44,396 nucleotides of DNA from Streptomyces ipomoeae 91-03 (GTDB lineage: Bacteria; Actinomycetota; Actinomycetes; Streptomycetales; Streptomycetaceae). Under the pieces are notes generated by a model, which saw only the letters and a program-made list of their open reading frames with translations, made no database searches and was not told where the DNA came from. Positions 18,259 to 27,939 of this stretch are shown here, piece by piece. Position numbers and translations under genes: made by a program. Every line of letters starts with the position of its first letter. Positions within the stretch are counted from its first letter, which is position 1. The stretch lies in assembly GCF_000317595.1 (NCBI RefSeq), contig NZ_AEJC01000092.1, forward strand, positions 1 to 44,396, given 5' to 3'.

Positions 18259-19707
18259 TCACGCCGTGATGTTCCGCCAGGCCGCCGGGATCGCCTCCGC
18301 CACGTCGTGGGCGCCGACCGGGGCGCCCTGTGCCGCGTAGCGGCCCGCCAGGCCGTGGAGGTACGCCGCCACGCTCGCCGCGTCCAGGGGGGTGAGGCCC
18401 GCGGCCAGGAGGGAGCCCGCCAGGCCGGAGAGGACGTCGCCGCTGCCGGCCGTGGCCAGCCAGGGGGTGCCGGTGGGGTTCACGCGGATCGGGGTGGTGT
18501 CGTCGGGGGTGGCGACGAGGGTGGTGGAGCCCTTGAGGAGGACCGTGGCGTCGTAGGCGCGGGCCAGGTCCCGTACGGCGGTGAGGCGGGATGCCTCGAC
18601 CTCTTCGCGGGAGACGCCCAGGAGGGCCGCCGCCTCTCCGGCGTGGGGGGTCATCAGGGTGGGGGCCGTGCGGGCGCGGACCGTTTCGCGGTCGGCGAGG
18701 CGTAGGCCGTCGGCGTCCAGGAGAACGGGGACGTCGGTGGAGAGGGCCTCGGCGATCGGGGTCGCGTCGTCGCCCGCGCCGGGGCCCGCGACCCAGGCCT
18801 GCACCCTTCCCGCCTTCTTCGGGCCCTTGTCCGACACCAGGGTCTCCGGGAAGCGGGCGAGGACGGTTTCCCGTGCCGTGCCCACGTAGCGGATGGCTCC
18901 CGCGCCGCCGCGCAGGGCGCCCGCGACCGCGAGTACGGCGGCGCCGGGGTAGCGGGTCGAGCCCGCCGCGATGCCGACCACTCCTCGGCGGTACTTGTCG
19001 CTCTCCGGGGTCGGGCGGGGGAGGAGGGCGGCCACGTCGGCGTGCTGGAGAGACTCCAGGTCGGGGGTGGCGGGGAGGGTACTGCCGAGGCCGATGTCGA
19101 TCAGGCGTACCGAGCCGGCGTACGCGCGGGCCGGGTCCACGAGCAGGCCCGGTTTGTGGGTGCCGAAGGTGACGGTGAGGTCGGCGTGGATGGCCGGGCC
19201 GTGTACTTCGCCGGTGTCGGGTTCGATGCCGCTGGGGAGGTCGACGGCTACGACGGTGGCGGGGGAGGCGGCCGTGAGGTCGGCCAGGTGGGCGGCTTCG
19301 GGGCGGAGGCCGCCCTTGCCGCCGATGCCGACGATGCCGTCCAGGATGAGGTCGGCCCTGGAGATGAGGTCCGCTGCGGTGGTGTGGGGGGTGGGGGTGG
19401 TCGTGGTACCGCCTGCTCGGAGGAGGGCCTTCAGGGCTTCGGGGTGGGTGCGGTCCGGGTTGAGCAGGACGGCCGTTACTCCTGCGCCGCGTTTGGCCAG
19501 GCGGGCGCCTGCGTAGAGGGTGTCGCCGCCGTTGTCGCCGCTGCCGGTGAGAAGGACGATGCGGCTGCCGTAGACGCGGGGGAGGGTGTCCGCGCAGGCC
19601 GCGGCCAGGCCCGCGGCCGCGCGTTGCATGAGGGCGCCGTCCGGTAGGCGGGCCATCAGGGTGCGTTCGGCTGTGCGGACGGTTTCTACGCGGTGGGCTG
19701 AGCGCAT
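18259..19707 (-). CDS. nnr: Bifunctional NAD(P)H-hydrate epimerase/dehydratase
   Basis: It repairs damaged NADHX/NADPHX. The N-terminal half (about 1-215) is the epimerase (YjeF_N) with the GSGDNGGDTLYAG loop (55-67). The C-terminal half (about 225-482) is the ADP-dependent dehydratase of the ribokinase-like fold, with GIAAGSTRYPGAAVLA and the catalytic/ADP region TAGSGDVLSGLAGSLLAAG. 482 residues, a normal length for the fusion (E. coli Nnr type). The start at 19707 is followed by RSAHRVETVRTAERTL, the usual N-terminal helix. It lies 51 nt after acpS on the same strand. Confidence 0.93.
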   Translation of the reverse strand: MRSAHRVETVRTAERTLMARLPDGALMQRAAAGLAAACADTLPRVYGSRIVLLTGSGDNGGDTLYAGARLAKRGAGVTAVLLNPDRTHPEALKALLRAGGTTTTPTPHTTAADLISRADLILDGIVGIGGKGGLRPEAAHLADLTAASPATVVAVDLPSGIEPDTGEVHGPAIHADLTVTFGTHKPGLLVDPARAYAGSVRLIDIGLGSTLPATPDLESLQHADVAALLPRPTPESDKYRRGVVGIAAGSTRYPGAAVLAVAGALRGGAGAIRYVGTARETVLARFPETLVSDKGPKKAGRVQAWVAGPGAGDDATPIAEALSTDVPVLLDADGLRLADRETVRARTAPTLMTPHAGEAAALLGVSREEVEASRLTAVRDLARAYDATVLLKGSTTLVATPDDTTPIRVNPTGTPWLATAGSGDVLSGLAGSLLAAGLTPLDAASVAAYLHGLAGRYAAQGAPVGAHDVAEAIPAAWRNITA

Positions 19708-19758
19708 GGGGTGAGTCTGCCTTGCGGAGGGGCGGGTGTGCAGCCGGGTGGGGTGGGG

Positions 19759-20130
19759 TCAGCCCTCTGCTACCACCACCGCCGAGGCCACGCCCGCGTC
19801 GTGGCTCAGGGAGATGTGCCAGGACTTGACGCCCAGTTGGGCGGCGCGGGCCGCGACCGTGCCGGTTACTCGGAGGCGGGGTTGGCCGGAGTTCTCGACG
19901 TAGATCTCCGCGTCGGTCCAGTGGAGGCCGGCGGGGGCGCCCAGGGCCTTGGCCAGGGCCTCCTTGGCGGCGAAGCGGGCCGCCAGGGAGGCGATGCCTC
20001 GGCGTTCGCCGCTGGGGAGGAGGAGTTCGTTCGGGAGGAAGAGGCGCTCGGCCATGCTGGGGGTGCGTTCCAGGGAGGCGCGGAAGCGGTCGATCTCGGC
20101 GACGTCGATGCCGACTCCGATGATGGGCAT
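19759..20130 (-). CDS. acpS: Holo-[acyl-carrier-protein] synthase
   Basis: AcpS transfers the 4'-phosphopantetheine arm from CoA to ACPs, of fatty acid synthase and often of polyketide synthases in Streptomyces. The 123-residue protein has the magnesium motif GVGIDVAEI (Asp9) and the [12 protein letters not shown] helix with its Glu, plus [20 protein letters not shown] at the C-terminus. The ATG at 20130 gives MPIIGVGID; a Met three codons upstream (20139) is less likely. It follows glmS and precedes the NAD(P)HX repair gene, a conserved actinobacterial order. Confidence 0.96.
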   Translation of the reverse strand: MPIIGVGIDVAEIDRFRASLERTPSMAERLFLPNELLLPSGERRGIASLAARFAAKEALAKALGAPAGLHWTDAEIYVENSGQPRLRVTGTVAARAAQLGVKSWHISLSHDAGVASAVVVAEG

Positions 20131-20161
20131 GGGCTGCACCCTACGGGGCCCCCGACCAGGC

Positions 20162-20181
20162 TTCGGTCCCCGCCGACCGAA
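20162..20181 (-). terminator. Short hairpin after glmS
   Basis: A perfect inverted repeat TTCGGTC/GACCGAA (20162-20168 and 20175-20181, 6-nt loop) lies in the gap between glmS and acpS. It could terminate or attenuate the glmS transcript before acpS. Confidence 0.45.
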
Positions 20182-20185
20182 AGAG

Positions 20186-20232
20186 GCCCGGCCCCCGTCC
20201 GCTCGCCCCGCCCGGCCCCCGTCCGCTCGCCC
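20186..20232. repeat. 24-nt tandem duplication
   Basis: A pyrimidine-rich unit starting GCCCGGCCCCCGTCCGCTCG occurs at 20186-20209 and again, identical over 23 nt, at 20210-20232. It fills the glmS-acpS gap next to the glmS hairpin. Confidence 0.8.
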
Positions 20233-20242
20233 GCCCCCTCCG

Positions 20243-22090
<1,848 letters not shown>

Positions 22091-22162
22091 ATCAACCCCT
22101 GTGTCGTTCCGGTGTGCCGGCTGCCGGTGTGATGGTCTGCGACTTGCCGTGTATCCAATGTG

Positions 22163-22232
22163 ACTGTACGTGACAGTGCGGCACCAGGTGAGCCCTCATA
22201 TCGGGTGACTTCCCCCGCGCATATCGGGTGAC
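22163..22232. promoter_or_regulatory. Candidate regulator sites in the glmS divergent region
   Basis: The perfect 13-mer CATATCGGGTGAC is directly repeated at 22197-22209 and 22220-22232 (start-to-start 23 nt). An inverted repeat ACTGT-N5-ACAGT lies at 22163-22177. Both sit between glmS (minus) and the YkuD-like gene (plus). The regulator is unknown. Confidence 0.5.
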
Positions 22233-22283
22233 CGTACGCGCGGCGCATTCACGCGCGCGTGGGCGACACGTATCGCTGATCGC

Positions 22284-22814
22284 ATGACAAGCCGACTGAT
22301 GTTCCGTGCCGTCGCCGTGCAGATCGACACACCCGACCAGGTGCTGCCGCCGCTGGTGTACACGCCGAGCACCGAGGAGGAGGCGGTGGAGCCGATGGAC
22401 GCGGTGGCCGGGACGTACGACCTCATCGAGTCCGTGCCGCTAGGCGAGGCCGAGGCCGTCGCGCGGGGCAAGGTCACCTGTACGACGCAGCTGACGTGGG
22501 TGCAGAAGGGGAAGAAGGTGGTGTTCGGGCCGGCCCCGATTCGAAGCGGGCGCACGGGTTACCCGACTCGGGGTGGATGGCACCGGATCTACTGGCGGCA
22601 CAAGAACCACTGGTCGACGCTGTATCACCAGCCGATGCCGTACAGCCAGTTCTTCAGTGGGGGGCAGGCGTTCCACGCGGTGTACGGGTCCCTCTACACG
22701 GAGATCGGGTCCATGGGGTGTGTGAATCTGCGGGTGGCGGACGCTCGGGCGTTGTGGGAGGCCTTGAAGACGGGGGATCGGGTTTTCGTCTGGGGGAAGC
22801 GGGCGGGGCGATGA
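22284..22814 (+). CDS. L,D-transpeptidase (YkuD)-like protein without signal peptide
   Basis: The 176-residue product ends in a YkuD-like catalytic segment: His131 in FHAVYG, then IGSMGCVNLR with Cys146 and Asn148, then DARALWEALKTGDRVFVWG. Known family members cross-link peptidoglycan (3-3 links) outside the membrane. Here there is no signal peptide, no transmembrane segment and no lipobox, and the usual SHGC histidine is Met144. The start ATG at 22284 follows a 193-nt divergent gap. It may be a cytoplasmic or diverged YkuD-fold protein; activity is uncertain. Confidence 0.75.
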   Translation: MTSRLMFRAVAVQIDTPDQVLPPLVYTPSTEEEAVEPMDAVAGTYDLIESVPLGEAEAVARGKVTCTTQLTWVQKGKKVVFGPAPIRSGRTGYPTRGGWHRIYWRHKNHWSTLYHQPMPYSQFFSGGQAFHAVYGSLYTEIGSMGCVNLRVADARALWEALKTGDRVFVWGKRAGR

Positions 22815-22823
22815 TCCGGGTTC

Positions 22824-22901
22824 GGGGTGGCGGCTTCCCCGCGTGGCGGACGCGGGTTGTCCGGGGTGGCGGCTTTCGTGCGCGGCGGACATGGGTTGTC
22901 C
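22824..22901. repeat. Two-copy 39-nt tandem repeat
   Basis: Two abutting 39-nt units (22824-22862 and 22863-22901) both begin GGGGTGGCGGCTT and end GGGTTGTCC, differing in the middle. The array runs directly into the palindromic element at 22902. Confidence 0.8.
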
Positions 22902-22985
22902 GTGGGCGCTCGCGCCCACGCGGCGGAGCCGCGTATCGATACGGCCTCGCTCCCCTTCAGGGCGCGCCGGTGGGGTGCCCGTGCT
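22902..22985. repeat. Dispersed palindromic repeat upstream of alr
   Basis: It contains a perfect 8-bp hairpin CGTGGGCG-CTCG-CGCCCACG (22901-22920), a CGCGGC-GGA-GCCGCG hairpin (22919-22933) and the palindrome CGTATCGATACG. The 16-mer CACGCGGCGGAGCCGC (22917-22932) is identical to 15252-15267. It sits between the YkuD-like gene and alr and may serve as a terminator for the former. Confidence 0.65.
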
Positions 22986-23006
22986 CTCTGAGACACTGGC
23001 CGTGCC

Positions 23007-24167
23007 ATGACTGAGAACGAACCCCTCCCGGCCGCGACCCTGCGGGCCCGTGCCGAGATCGATCTGGATGCCCTGCGGGCCAATGTGCGGACGTTGCGCG
23101 CGCTGGCGCCGGGTGCTGCCCTGATGGCCGTGGTCAAGTCGGACGCGTACGGCCATGGGGCGGTGCGGTGTGCGCGGGCGGCGGTCGAGGCGGGGGCCAC
23201 CTGGCTGGGGACGGCCACGCCGGAGGAGGCGCTGGCGCTGCGGGCGGCGGGGCTGCCGGGGCGGATCATGTGCTGGCTCTGGACACCGGGCGGGCCCTGG
23301 CGGGAGGCCGTCGAGGCGGACCTCGACGTCTCCGTCAGCGATCTGTGGGCCCTGCGGGAGGTCACCGAGGCGGCGCGGCAGGCGGGCGTACGCGCGCGTG
23401 TGCAGCTCAAGGCCGACACCGGGCTCGGGCGCAGTGGCTGTCAGCCCGATGACTGGCCCGAGTTGGTCGCCGCGGCGCTGCGCGCGGAGGCCGACGGGGT
23501 CGTCGCCGTCACCGGGCTCTGGTCGCACTTCGCCTGCGCCGACGAGCCGGGGCACCCGTCCATCGGCGCCCAGCTCGCCCGCTTCCGCGAGATGGTCGCG
23601 TACGCCGAAGGGCAGGGCGTGCGCCCCGAGGTGCGGCACATCGCCAACTCGCCCGCCACCCTCACCCTCCCCGACTCCCACTTCGACCTCGTACGCACCG
23701 GGATCGCCGTCTACGGCATCTCGCCCAGCCCCGAGCTGGGCAGCTCCGCCGACCTCGGACTGCGCCCGGTGATGCGGCTCAGCGCCTCGCTGGCGCTGGT
23801 CAAGCATGTCTCCGGGGGCCATGGCGTCAGCTACGGGCACCACTACGTGACCCCGGGAGACACCACCCTCGGCCTGGTCCCCGTCGGCTACGCGGACGGC
23901 GTCCCCCGGCACGCCTCCGGCACCGGCCCCGTCCTGGTCGGCGGCAAGTGGCGGACCGTCGCCGGCCGGGTCGCCATGGACCAGTTCGTCGTCGACCTCG
24001 GCGGGGACGAACCCGCCGCGGGGGACGAGGTCGTGCTGTTCGGCACGGGCGACGCGGGCGAGCCGACCGCCGAGGACTGGGCGCAGGCGGCCGGAACCAT
24101 CGGGTATGAGATCGTCACCCGGATCGGAACTCGCGTGCCGCGCGTCTACGTCCACACGGGTGAGTGA
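23007..24167 (+). CDS. alr: Alanine racemase
   Basis: A PLP enzyme making D-alanine for peptidoglycan. The 386-residue protein has the PLP lysine Lys44 in AVVKSDAYGHG, an alpha/beta barrel N-terminal domain, and a C-terminal beta domain with the catalytic Tyr region VSYGHHYVT and the GRVAMDQFVVDLG motif. ATG at 23007. Gene order with acpS, the NAD(P)HX repair gene and downstream hydrolase-tsaE is conserved in actinobacteria. No operon partner is immediately adjacent (201-nt gap to the hydrolase). Confidence 0.96.
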   Translation: MTENEPLPAATLRARAEIDLDALRANVRTLRALAPGAALMAVVKSDAYGHGAVRCARAAVEAGATWLGTATPEEALALRAAGLPGRIMCWLWTPGGPWREAVEADLDVSVSDLWALREVTEAARQAGVRARVQLKADTGLGRSGCQPDDWPELVAAALRAEADGVVAVTGLWSHFACADEPGHPSIGAQLARFREMVAYAEGQGVRPEVRHIANSPATLTLPDSHFDLVRTGIAVYGISPSPELGSSADLGLRPVMRLSASLALVKHVSGGHGVSYGHHYVTPGDTTLGLVPVGYADGVPRHASGTGPVLVGGKWRTVAGRVAMDQFVVDLGGDEPAAGDEVVLFGTGDAGEPTAEDWAQAAGTIGYEIVTRIGTRVPRVYVHTGE

Positions 24168-24368
24168 GCGGGCGACGGCACCCCATCCGTGAGTACGGAT
24201 CACGGGCGGGGCACGAGTGCGCGATCACACACGCGTGAAGACGCCTGAAAGCGTGCATGCGCCTGAACGTGAAGACCTGAACACGAGTAAGTGAAAGACG
24301 AACCGGGCGGGTAACTCCGTACGGGTGCGCAGCGGCGGGAACGGAATGTCGGCGAAGAGGAGCGGTAC

Positions 24369-25613
24369 GTGAGCGAAAGCAGCGCGGGGGCCGTGGAGGC
24401 CGTCGCGAGCGCGGCTGCCACGGCCGCCTCCGCCGATGGGATCTGGCGCCGGGCCGGAATCGCGGGGGCGGCGATAGGCGTCGTCGCCGCGGGCGCCGCC
24501 GCCGGGGTCGCCATAGAACGGCTCACGGTGGGGCGCGGCATGCGCAGGAAGGCCCGCCTCGCGCTCGACTCCACCGGCCCGTACGGCGCGCTGCGCGGCA
24601 CCCCCGGCAAGGCGTACGCCGACGACGGCACCGAGCTGTACTACGAGGTCGACGACGTCGAGCCGGAGGGCGGACCGGCCGGCCGCAGGCGCCGGCTCTT
24701 CGGCCGCAAGGCGCCCGCCCCGGTGACCGTCGTCTTCAGCCACGGCTACTGCCTCAACCAGGACTCCTGGCACTTCCAGCGGGCCGCGCTGCGCGGTGTC
24801 GTACGGACCGTGCACTGGGACCAGCGCAGCCACGGCCGCTCCGGGCGCGGGGCGGGCCAGGTGCAGGACGGGACGCCGGTCTCCATCGACCAGCTCGGGC
24901 GCGATCTGAAGGCCGTCGTGGACGCGGCCGTGCCCGAGGGGCCCATCGTGCTGGTCGGGCACTCCATGGGCGGTATGACCGTCATGGCGCTGGCCGACAA
25001 GTACCCGGAGCTGATCAGGGAGCGGGTCGTCGCCGTCGCCCTCATCGGTACGTCGTCGGGGCGGCTCGGCGAGGTCAACTTCGGGTTGCCCGTCGCGGGC
25101 GTGAACGCCGTACGGCGGGTGCTGCCGGGCGTGCTCAGGGCGCTGGGGCAGCAGGCCGCGCTGGTGGAGCGGGGGCGGCGGGCGACCGCCGATCTGTTCG
25201 CCGGGATCATCAAGCGGTACTCGTTCGCGTCCCGGGACGTCGATCCGGCGGTGGCGCGGTTCGCCGAGCGGATGATCGAGGGCACGCCGATCGACGTGGT
25301 CGCCGAGTTCTATCCGGCGTTCACGGACCACGACAAGACCGAGGCGCTCGCGGCGTTCGCCGAGCTGCCGGTGCTCGTGCTGGCCGGGGTCAAGGATCTC
25401 GTCACGCCGAGTGAGCACAGCGAGGTCATCGCCGATCTGCTACCGGAAGCCGAACTGGTGCTCGTGCCGGACGCCGGGCATCTGGTGATGCTGGAGCACC
25501 CCGAGGTCGTCACGGACCGGCTCGCCGACCTGCTCACCCGCGCGGGTGCCGTGCCCGCGGGGGCTACCGTAAGTGGTTATGGAAGCGCCAGCAGCACCGC
25601 ACGGCCCGGGTGA
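24369..25613 (+). CDS. Alpha/beta-fold hydrolase with N-terminal membrane segment
   Basis: A 414-residue protein. Residues 29-50 form one hydrophobic Ala/Gly-rich helix, probably a membrane anchor. The hydrolase core follows: oxyanion loop FSHGYCLN (123-130), the nucleophile elbow GHSMGG with Ser199, and a late His in DAGHLVMLEHPE. The substrate is unknown; lipase or esterase action is an inference from the fold. GTG start at 24369. Its 3' end overlaps tsaE by 35 nt, so the two are co-transcribed and probably translationally coupled. The same arrangement is usual in actinomycetes. Confidence 0.88.
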   Translation: MSESSAGAVEAVASAAATAASADGIWRRAGIAGAAIGVVAAGAAAGVAIERLTVGRGMRRKARLALDSTGPYGALRGTPGKAYADDGTELYYEVDDVEPEGGPAGRRRRLFGRKAPAPVTVVFSHGYCLNQDSWHFQRAALRGVVRTVHWDQRSHGRSGRGAGQVQDGTPVSIDQLGRDLKAVVDAAVPEGPIVLVGHSMGGMTVMALADKYPELIRERVVAVALIGTSSGRLGEVNFGLPVAGVNAVRRVLPGVLRALGQQAALVERGRRATADLFAGIIKRYSFASRDVDPAVARFAERMIEGTPIDVVAEFYPAFTDHDKTEALAAFAELPVLVLAGVKDLVTPSEHSEVIADLLPEAELVLVPDAGHLVMLEHPEVVTDRLADLLTRAGAVPAGATVSGYGSASSTARPG

Positions 25614-26136
25614 GCCCGCGCCGTCCCACGAGATCACCGTCCATTCCCCCGAGCAGATGTCGGAGTTGGGTCGCCGTCTGGCCAAATTGCTGCGGGCGGG
25701 CGACCTCGTGATGCTCAACGGCGAGCTGGGGGCCGGCAAGACGACCTTGGCCCGGGGGCTCGGGGAGGGGCTGGGTGTGCGGGGGGCCGTCACCTCGCCG
25801 ACCTTTGTCATCGCCCGGGTGCATCCGTCCCTGGGGGACGGGCCGCCGCTCGTCCATGTCGACGCCTATCGCCTGGGGGGCGGGCTGGACGAGATGGAGG
25901 ACCTCGATCTCGATGTCTCGCTGCCCGATTCGGTGATCGTGGTGGAGTGGGGCGAGGGGAAGGTCGAGGAGCTGACGGACGACCGGCTGAATGTCGTCAT
26001 CCACCGGGCCGTCGGCGGTGCACCCCTCCGGGGGACGGCCCCCGGACTCCCGGAGACCGACGAGGTACGGCATGTCACGGTCACCGGGTTCGGGGAGCGG
26101 TGGGCCTCGGTGGAGCTGGGCGTGCTGTCGGCCTGA
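25579..26136 (+). CDS. tsaE: tRNA t6A biosynthesis ATPase TsaE
   Basis: TsaE is the ATPase that stimulates the TsaB-TsaD complex installing t6A37 on ANN-decoding tRNAs. The 185-residue protein (from the ATG at 25579; a GTG two codons earlier is possible) has the P-loop GELGAGKTT (48-56), TSPTFVIAR and the VDAYRL motif, then VVEWGEG. A Gly/Pro-rich insert (GGAPLRGTAPGLPETDE) near the C-terminus is not part of the core fold. It overlaps the upstream hydrolase. Its partners tsaB and tsaD lie 1.1-3.4 kb downstream. Confidence 0.95.
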   Translation: MEAPAAPHGPGEPAPSHEITVHSPEQMSELGRRLAKLLRAGDLVMLNGELGAGKTTLARGLGEGLGVRGAVTSPTFVIARVHPSLGDGPPLVHVDAYRLGGGLDEMEDLDLDVSLPDSVIVVEWGEGKVEELTDDRLNVVIHRAVGGAPLRGTAPGLPETDEVRHVTVTGFGERWASVELGVLSA

Positions 26137-26232
26137 GCCAGGTTGCCCCTGGTCGTGTGTGGGTTCCGACAAGGTGTCGGCAACGTGTTGCGTCGGGCGT
26201 GTTCGGCGTGGTCACATGGTAACCAGTCCTTG

Positions 26233-26248
26233 GTTAGGTCTACCTAAC
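26233..26248. promoter_or_regulatory. Iron-box-like dyad
   Basis: GTTAGGT-CT-ACCTAAC (26233-26248) is a perfect 7-bp inverted repeat. By eye, a 19-nt alignment with the DtxR/IdeR/DmdR1 iron-box consensus as I remember it (TTAGGTTAGGCTAACCTAA) gives about 14 matches. It lies 31 nt before the 57-residue gene, suitable for repression of that gene by an iron-responsive regulator. Confidence 0.5.
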
Positions 26249-26278
26249 TTGGTTCGCCGGTGGCACCAGGAGGCGTCC

Positions 26279-26452
26279 ATGTCGGCAGCGGAACGTAAGC
26301 CCTCTGGAGTGGGCGGGGTGTCGATGCGGGACCTGTTGGCTTCGTGTGCGGCGGCGAAGGCCGTGTCCACGCCTCCGGCTCCGCCCGCCGCTCCACCGGT
26401 GAGGACCGAGGAGCGGCGCCCTGTGCGGAGACGGCGGCCCAAGGCCGCGTAG
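26279..26452 (+). CDS. 57-residue basic small protein, possibly iron-regulated
   Basis: MSAAERKPSGVGGVSMRDLL opens a 57-residue protein with a short Ala-rich helix carrying one Cys (LLASCAAAKAV, residues 19-29), a Pro/Ala linker and a very basic tail (RRPVRRRRPKAA). A perfect AGGAGG (26268-26273) ideally placed before the ATG supports real translation. There is no signal peptide and no known domain. An iron-box-like dyad lies upstream. It separates tsaE from the tsaB cluster. Function unknown. Confidence 0.7.
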   Translation: MSAAERKPSGVGGVSMRDLLASCAAAKAVSTPPAPPAAPPVRTEERRPVRRRRPKAA

Positions 26453-26600
26453 CGCTCCGGGAGGGGGATCGGTCGGGGTGGGCGCGCTGCGGGTCGGTGG
26501 GGGCTGGTCGGGGAGGATCCGCAGGTGTTCGAGCTCCCGGCTCCCGCGCCCCCAAGGGGCCGGCCGGCGCTTCCATGCGCCCCCTGCTCGACTGCGCTCC

Positions 26601-27161
26601 CTACTCGACCACGACCACCTTCGTGCCGATCCTCGCGAACTCCCACATCGCCTTGCCGTCCGCCCGCGCCTCGCGGATGCCACCCGTCTTGGTGGTGGGG
26701 TCGGGCCGGGGCGTGGAGCCGTCCACCGCCGCGCTGAAGCCGATGGGGACGCCGTCGACCGCGGCGAAGCGGACCACGTGTTCGATGGGGGTGCCGTCGG
26801 AGCCGGTGACGGCGGCCGAACGGGAGGTGACGGTGTACGTCGCGGGGGTGGGGTCGACCGTGCTGGGGGTGACCTCGAAAGTGCGGGTGATCTTCTCGTT
26901 GGCGCCGACCAGCCAGACGCGGTCCTCGTCGAGGGAGTAGACGACGCGTTCGCCGGTGCCGGAGTTCTCGGGGACGGCCTCGGTCTCGTCCTTCTTCCCC
27001 TCGGTGGGTGCCTTGGACTTCTTGGCTGCCGGGGACTCGGAGGCGGACGGCTTGCCCAGGTCGTCCGGCACGTTCGCCGATGCCTGGTAGGTGAGGAAAC
27101 CGACTGCGGCGACGGCCGCCGCGGTGAGCCCGGCCACGAATCCCGAGCTGCTACTGGCCAC
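26601..27161 (-). CDS. Membrane-anchored or secreted protein of unknown function
   Basis: From the GTG at 27161 the product is 186 residues: MASSSSGF, one hydrophobic segment (about 8-26, GFVAGLTAAAVAAVGFLTYQ), a Ser/Lys/Pro/Glu-rich linker (about 35-65), then an all-beta looking domain ending FARIGTKVVVVE. The segment could be an uncleaved anchor or a signal peptide. GAGAGG lies about 12 nt before the GTG. The frame opens further upstream to 27326, but that would overlap tsaB (opposite strand), so the shorter form is chosen. Family not recognised. Confidence 0.7.
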   Translation of the reverse strand: MASSSSGFVAGLTAAAVAAVGFLTYQASANVPDDLGKPSASESPAAKKSKAPTEGKKDETEAVPENSGTGERVVYSLDEDRVWLVGANEKITRTFEVTPSTVDPTPATYTVTSRSAAVTGSDGTPIEHVVRFAAVDGVPIGFSAAVDGSTPRPDPTTKTGGIREARADGKAMWEFARIGTKVVVVE

Positions 27162-27285
27162 CTTGTGTGCCCACCTCTCGTACCCACGTACGCCCTTGAT
27201 GTACGTCTGTGCTGTGACGGTAGCAGCAGCCGACCGGTCCCCCCGGTCGGCCGTGGCCCGGTCCAAAGCGCCGTAGGCTGTTTGC

Positions 27286-27939
27286 GTGCTCTTGCTCGCT
27301 CTGGATACCGCCACCCCAGCCGTCACCGTCGCGCTGCACGACGGGACGGACGTCGTCGCCGCGTCGAGTCAGGTGGACGCGCGTCGGCACGGGGAACTGC
27401 TGCTGCCCGCCGTCGACCGGGTCCTCGCCGAGGCGGGCACCCGCCTCGACGCCGTCACCGGGATCGTCGTGGGCATCGGGCCCGGACCGTACACCGGGCT
27501 GCGTGTCGGGCTGATGACCGCCGACACCTTCGGGCTCGCCCTCGGCGTCCCCGTCCATGGACTGTGCACGCTCGACGGGCTCGCGTACGCGTCCGACGTC
27601 GAGGGTCCCTTCGTCGTGGCGACCGACGCCCGACGGAAGGAGGTCTACTGGGCGAAGTACGACGGTCCTCGTGCGCGGGTGACGGAGCCGGCCGTCGATC
27701 GGCCGGGTGACATCGCCGACGTGGTGAGCGGGCTGCCTGCCGTGGGGGCCGGAGCCCTGCTCTATCCCGATACGTTCGTGGACGCCCGTGGACCCGAACA
27801 CGTCTCCGCCGCCGCCCTCGCCTCCCTGGCCGCCGAGCGGCTCGCCGCGGGTGAGGAACTGCCGGCGCCCCGGCCGCTGTATCTGCGCCGGCCCGACGCG
27901 CAGGTGCCCAAGAACTACAAGGTGGTCACCCCCAAGTGA
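27286..27939 (+). CDS. tsaB: tRNA t6A biosynthesis protein TsaB
   Basis: TsaB is the scaffold partner of TsaD in t6A synthesis (ASKHA fold, no catalytic metal site). The 217-residue protein starts MLLLALDTATPAVTVALHDG and shows GIVVGIGPGPYTGLRVGLMTA, the hallmark of the family, then ATDARRKEVYWAKYD. GTG start; no strong Shine-Dalgarno visible. It is the first gene of the overlapping tsaB-rimI-tsaD-orf87 cluster, and its TGA overlaps the rimI GTG by 4 nt (GTGA). Confidence 0.96.
   Translation: MLLLALDTATPAVTVALHDGTDVVAASSQVDARRHGELLLPAVDRVLAEAGTRLDAVTGIVVGIGPGPYTGLRVGLMTADTFGLALGVPVHGLCTLDGLAYASDVEGPFVVATDARRKEVYWAKYDGPRARVTEPAVDRPGDIADVVSGLPAVGAGALLYPDTFVDARGPEHVSAAALASLAAERLAAGEELPAPRPLYLRRPDAQVPKNYKVVTPK

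Noticed and set aside
22091..22283. glmS riboswitch-ribozyme upstream of glmS
   Set aside because: No conserved glmS ribozyme core was recognised, and the element is a Firmicutes feature; the repeats present suggest protein regulators instead.
27162..27326. Longer start (27326) for the minus-strand membrane-anchored protein
   Set aside because: It would overlap the tsaB start on the opposite strand and bury the hydrophobic segment deep in the protein; the GTG at 27161 has a ribosome binding site and puts that segment at the N-terminus.
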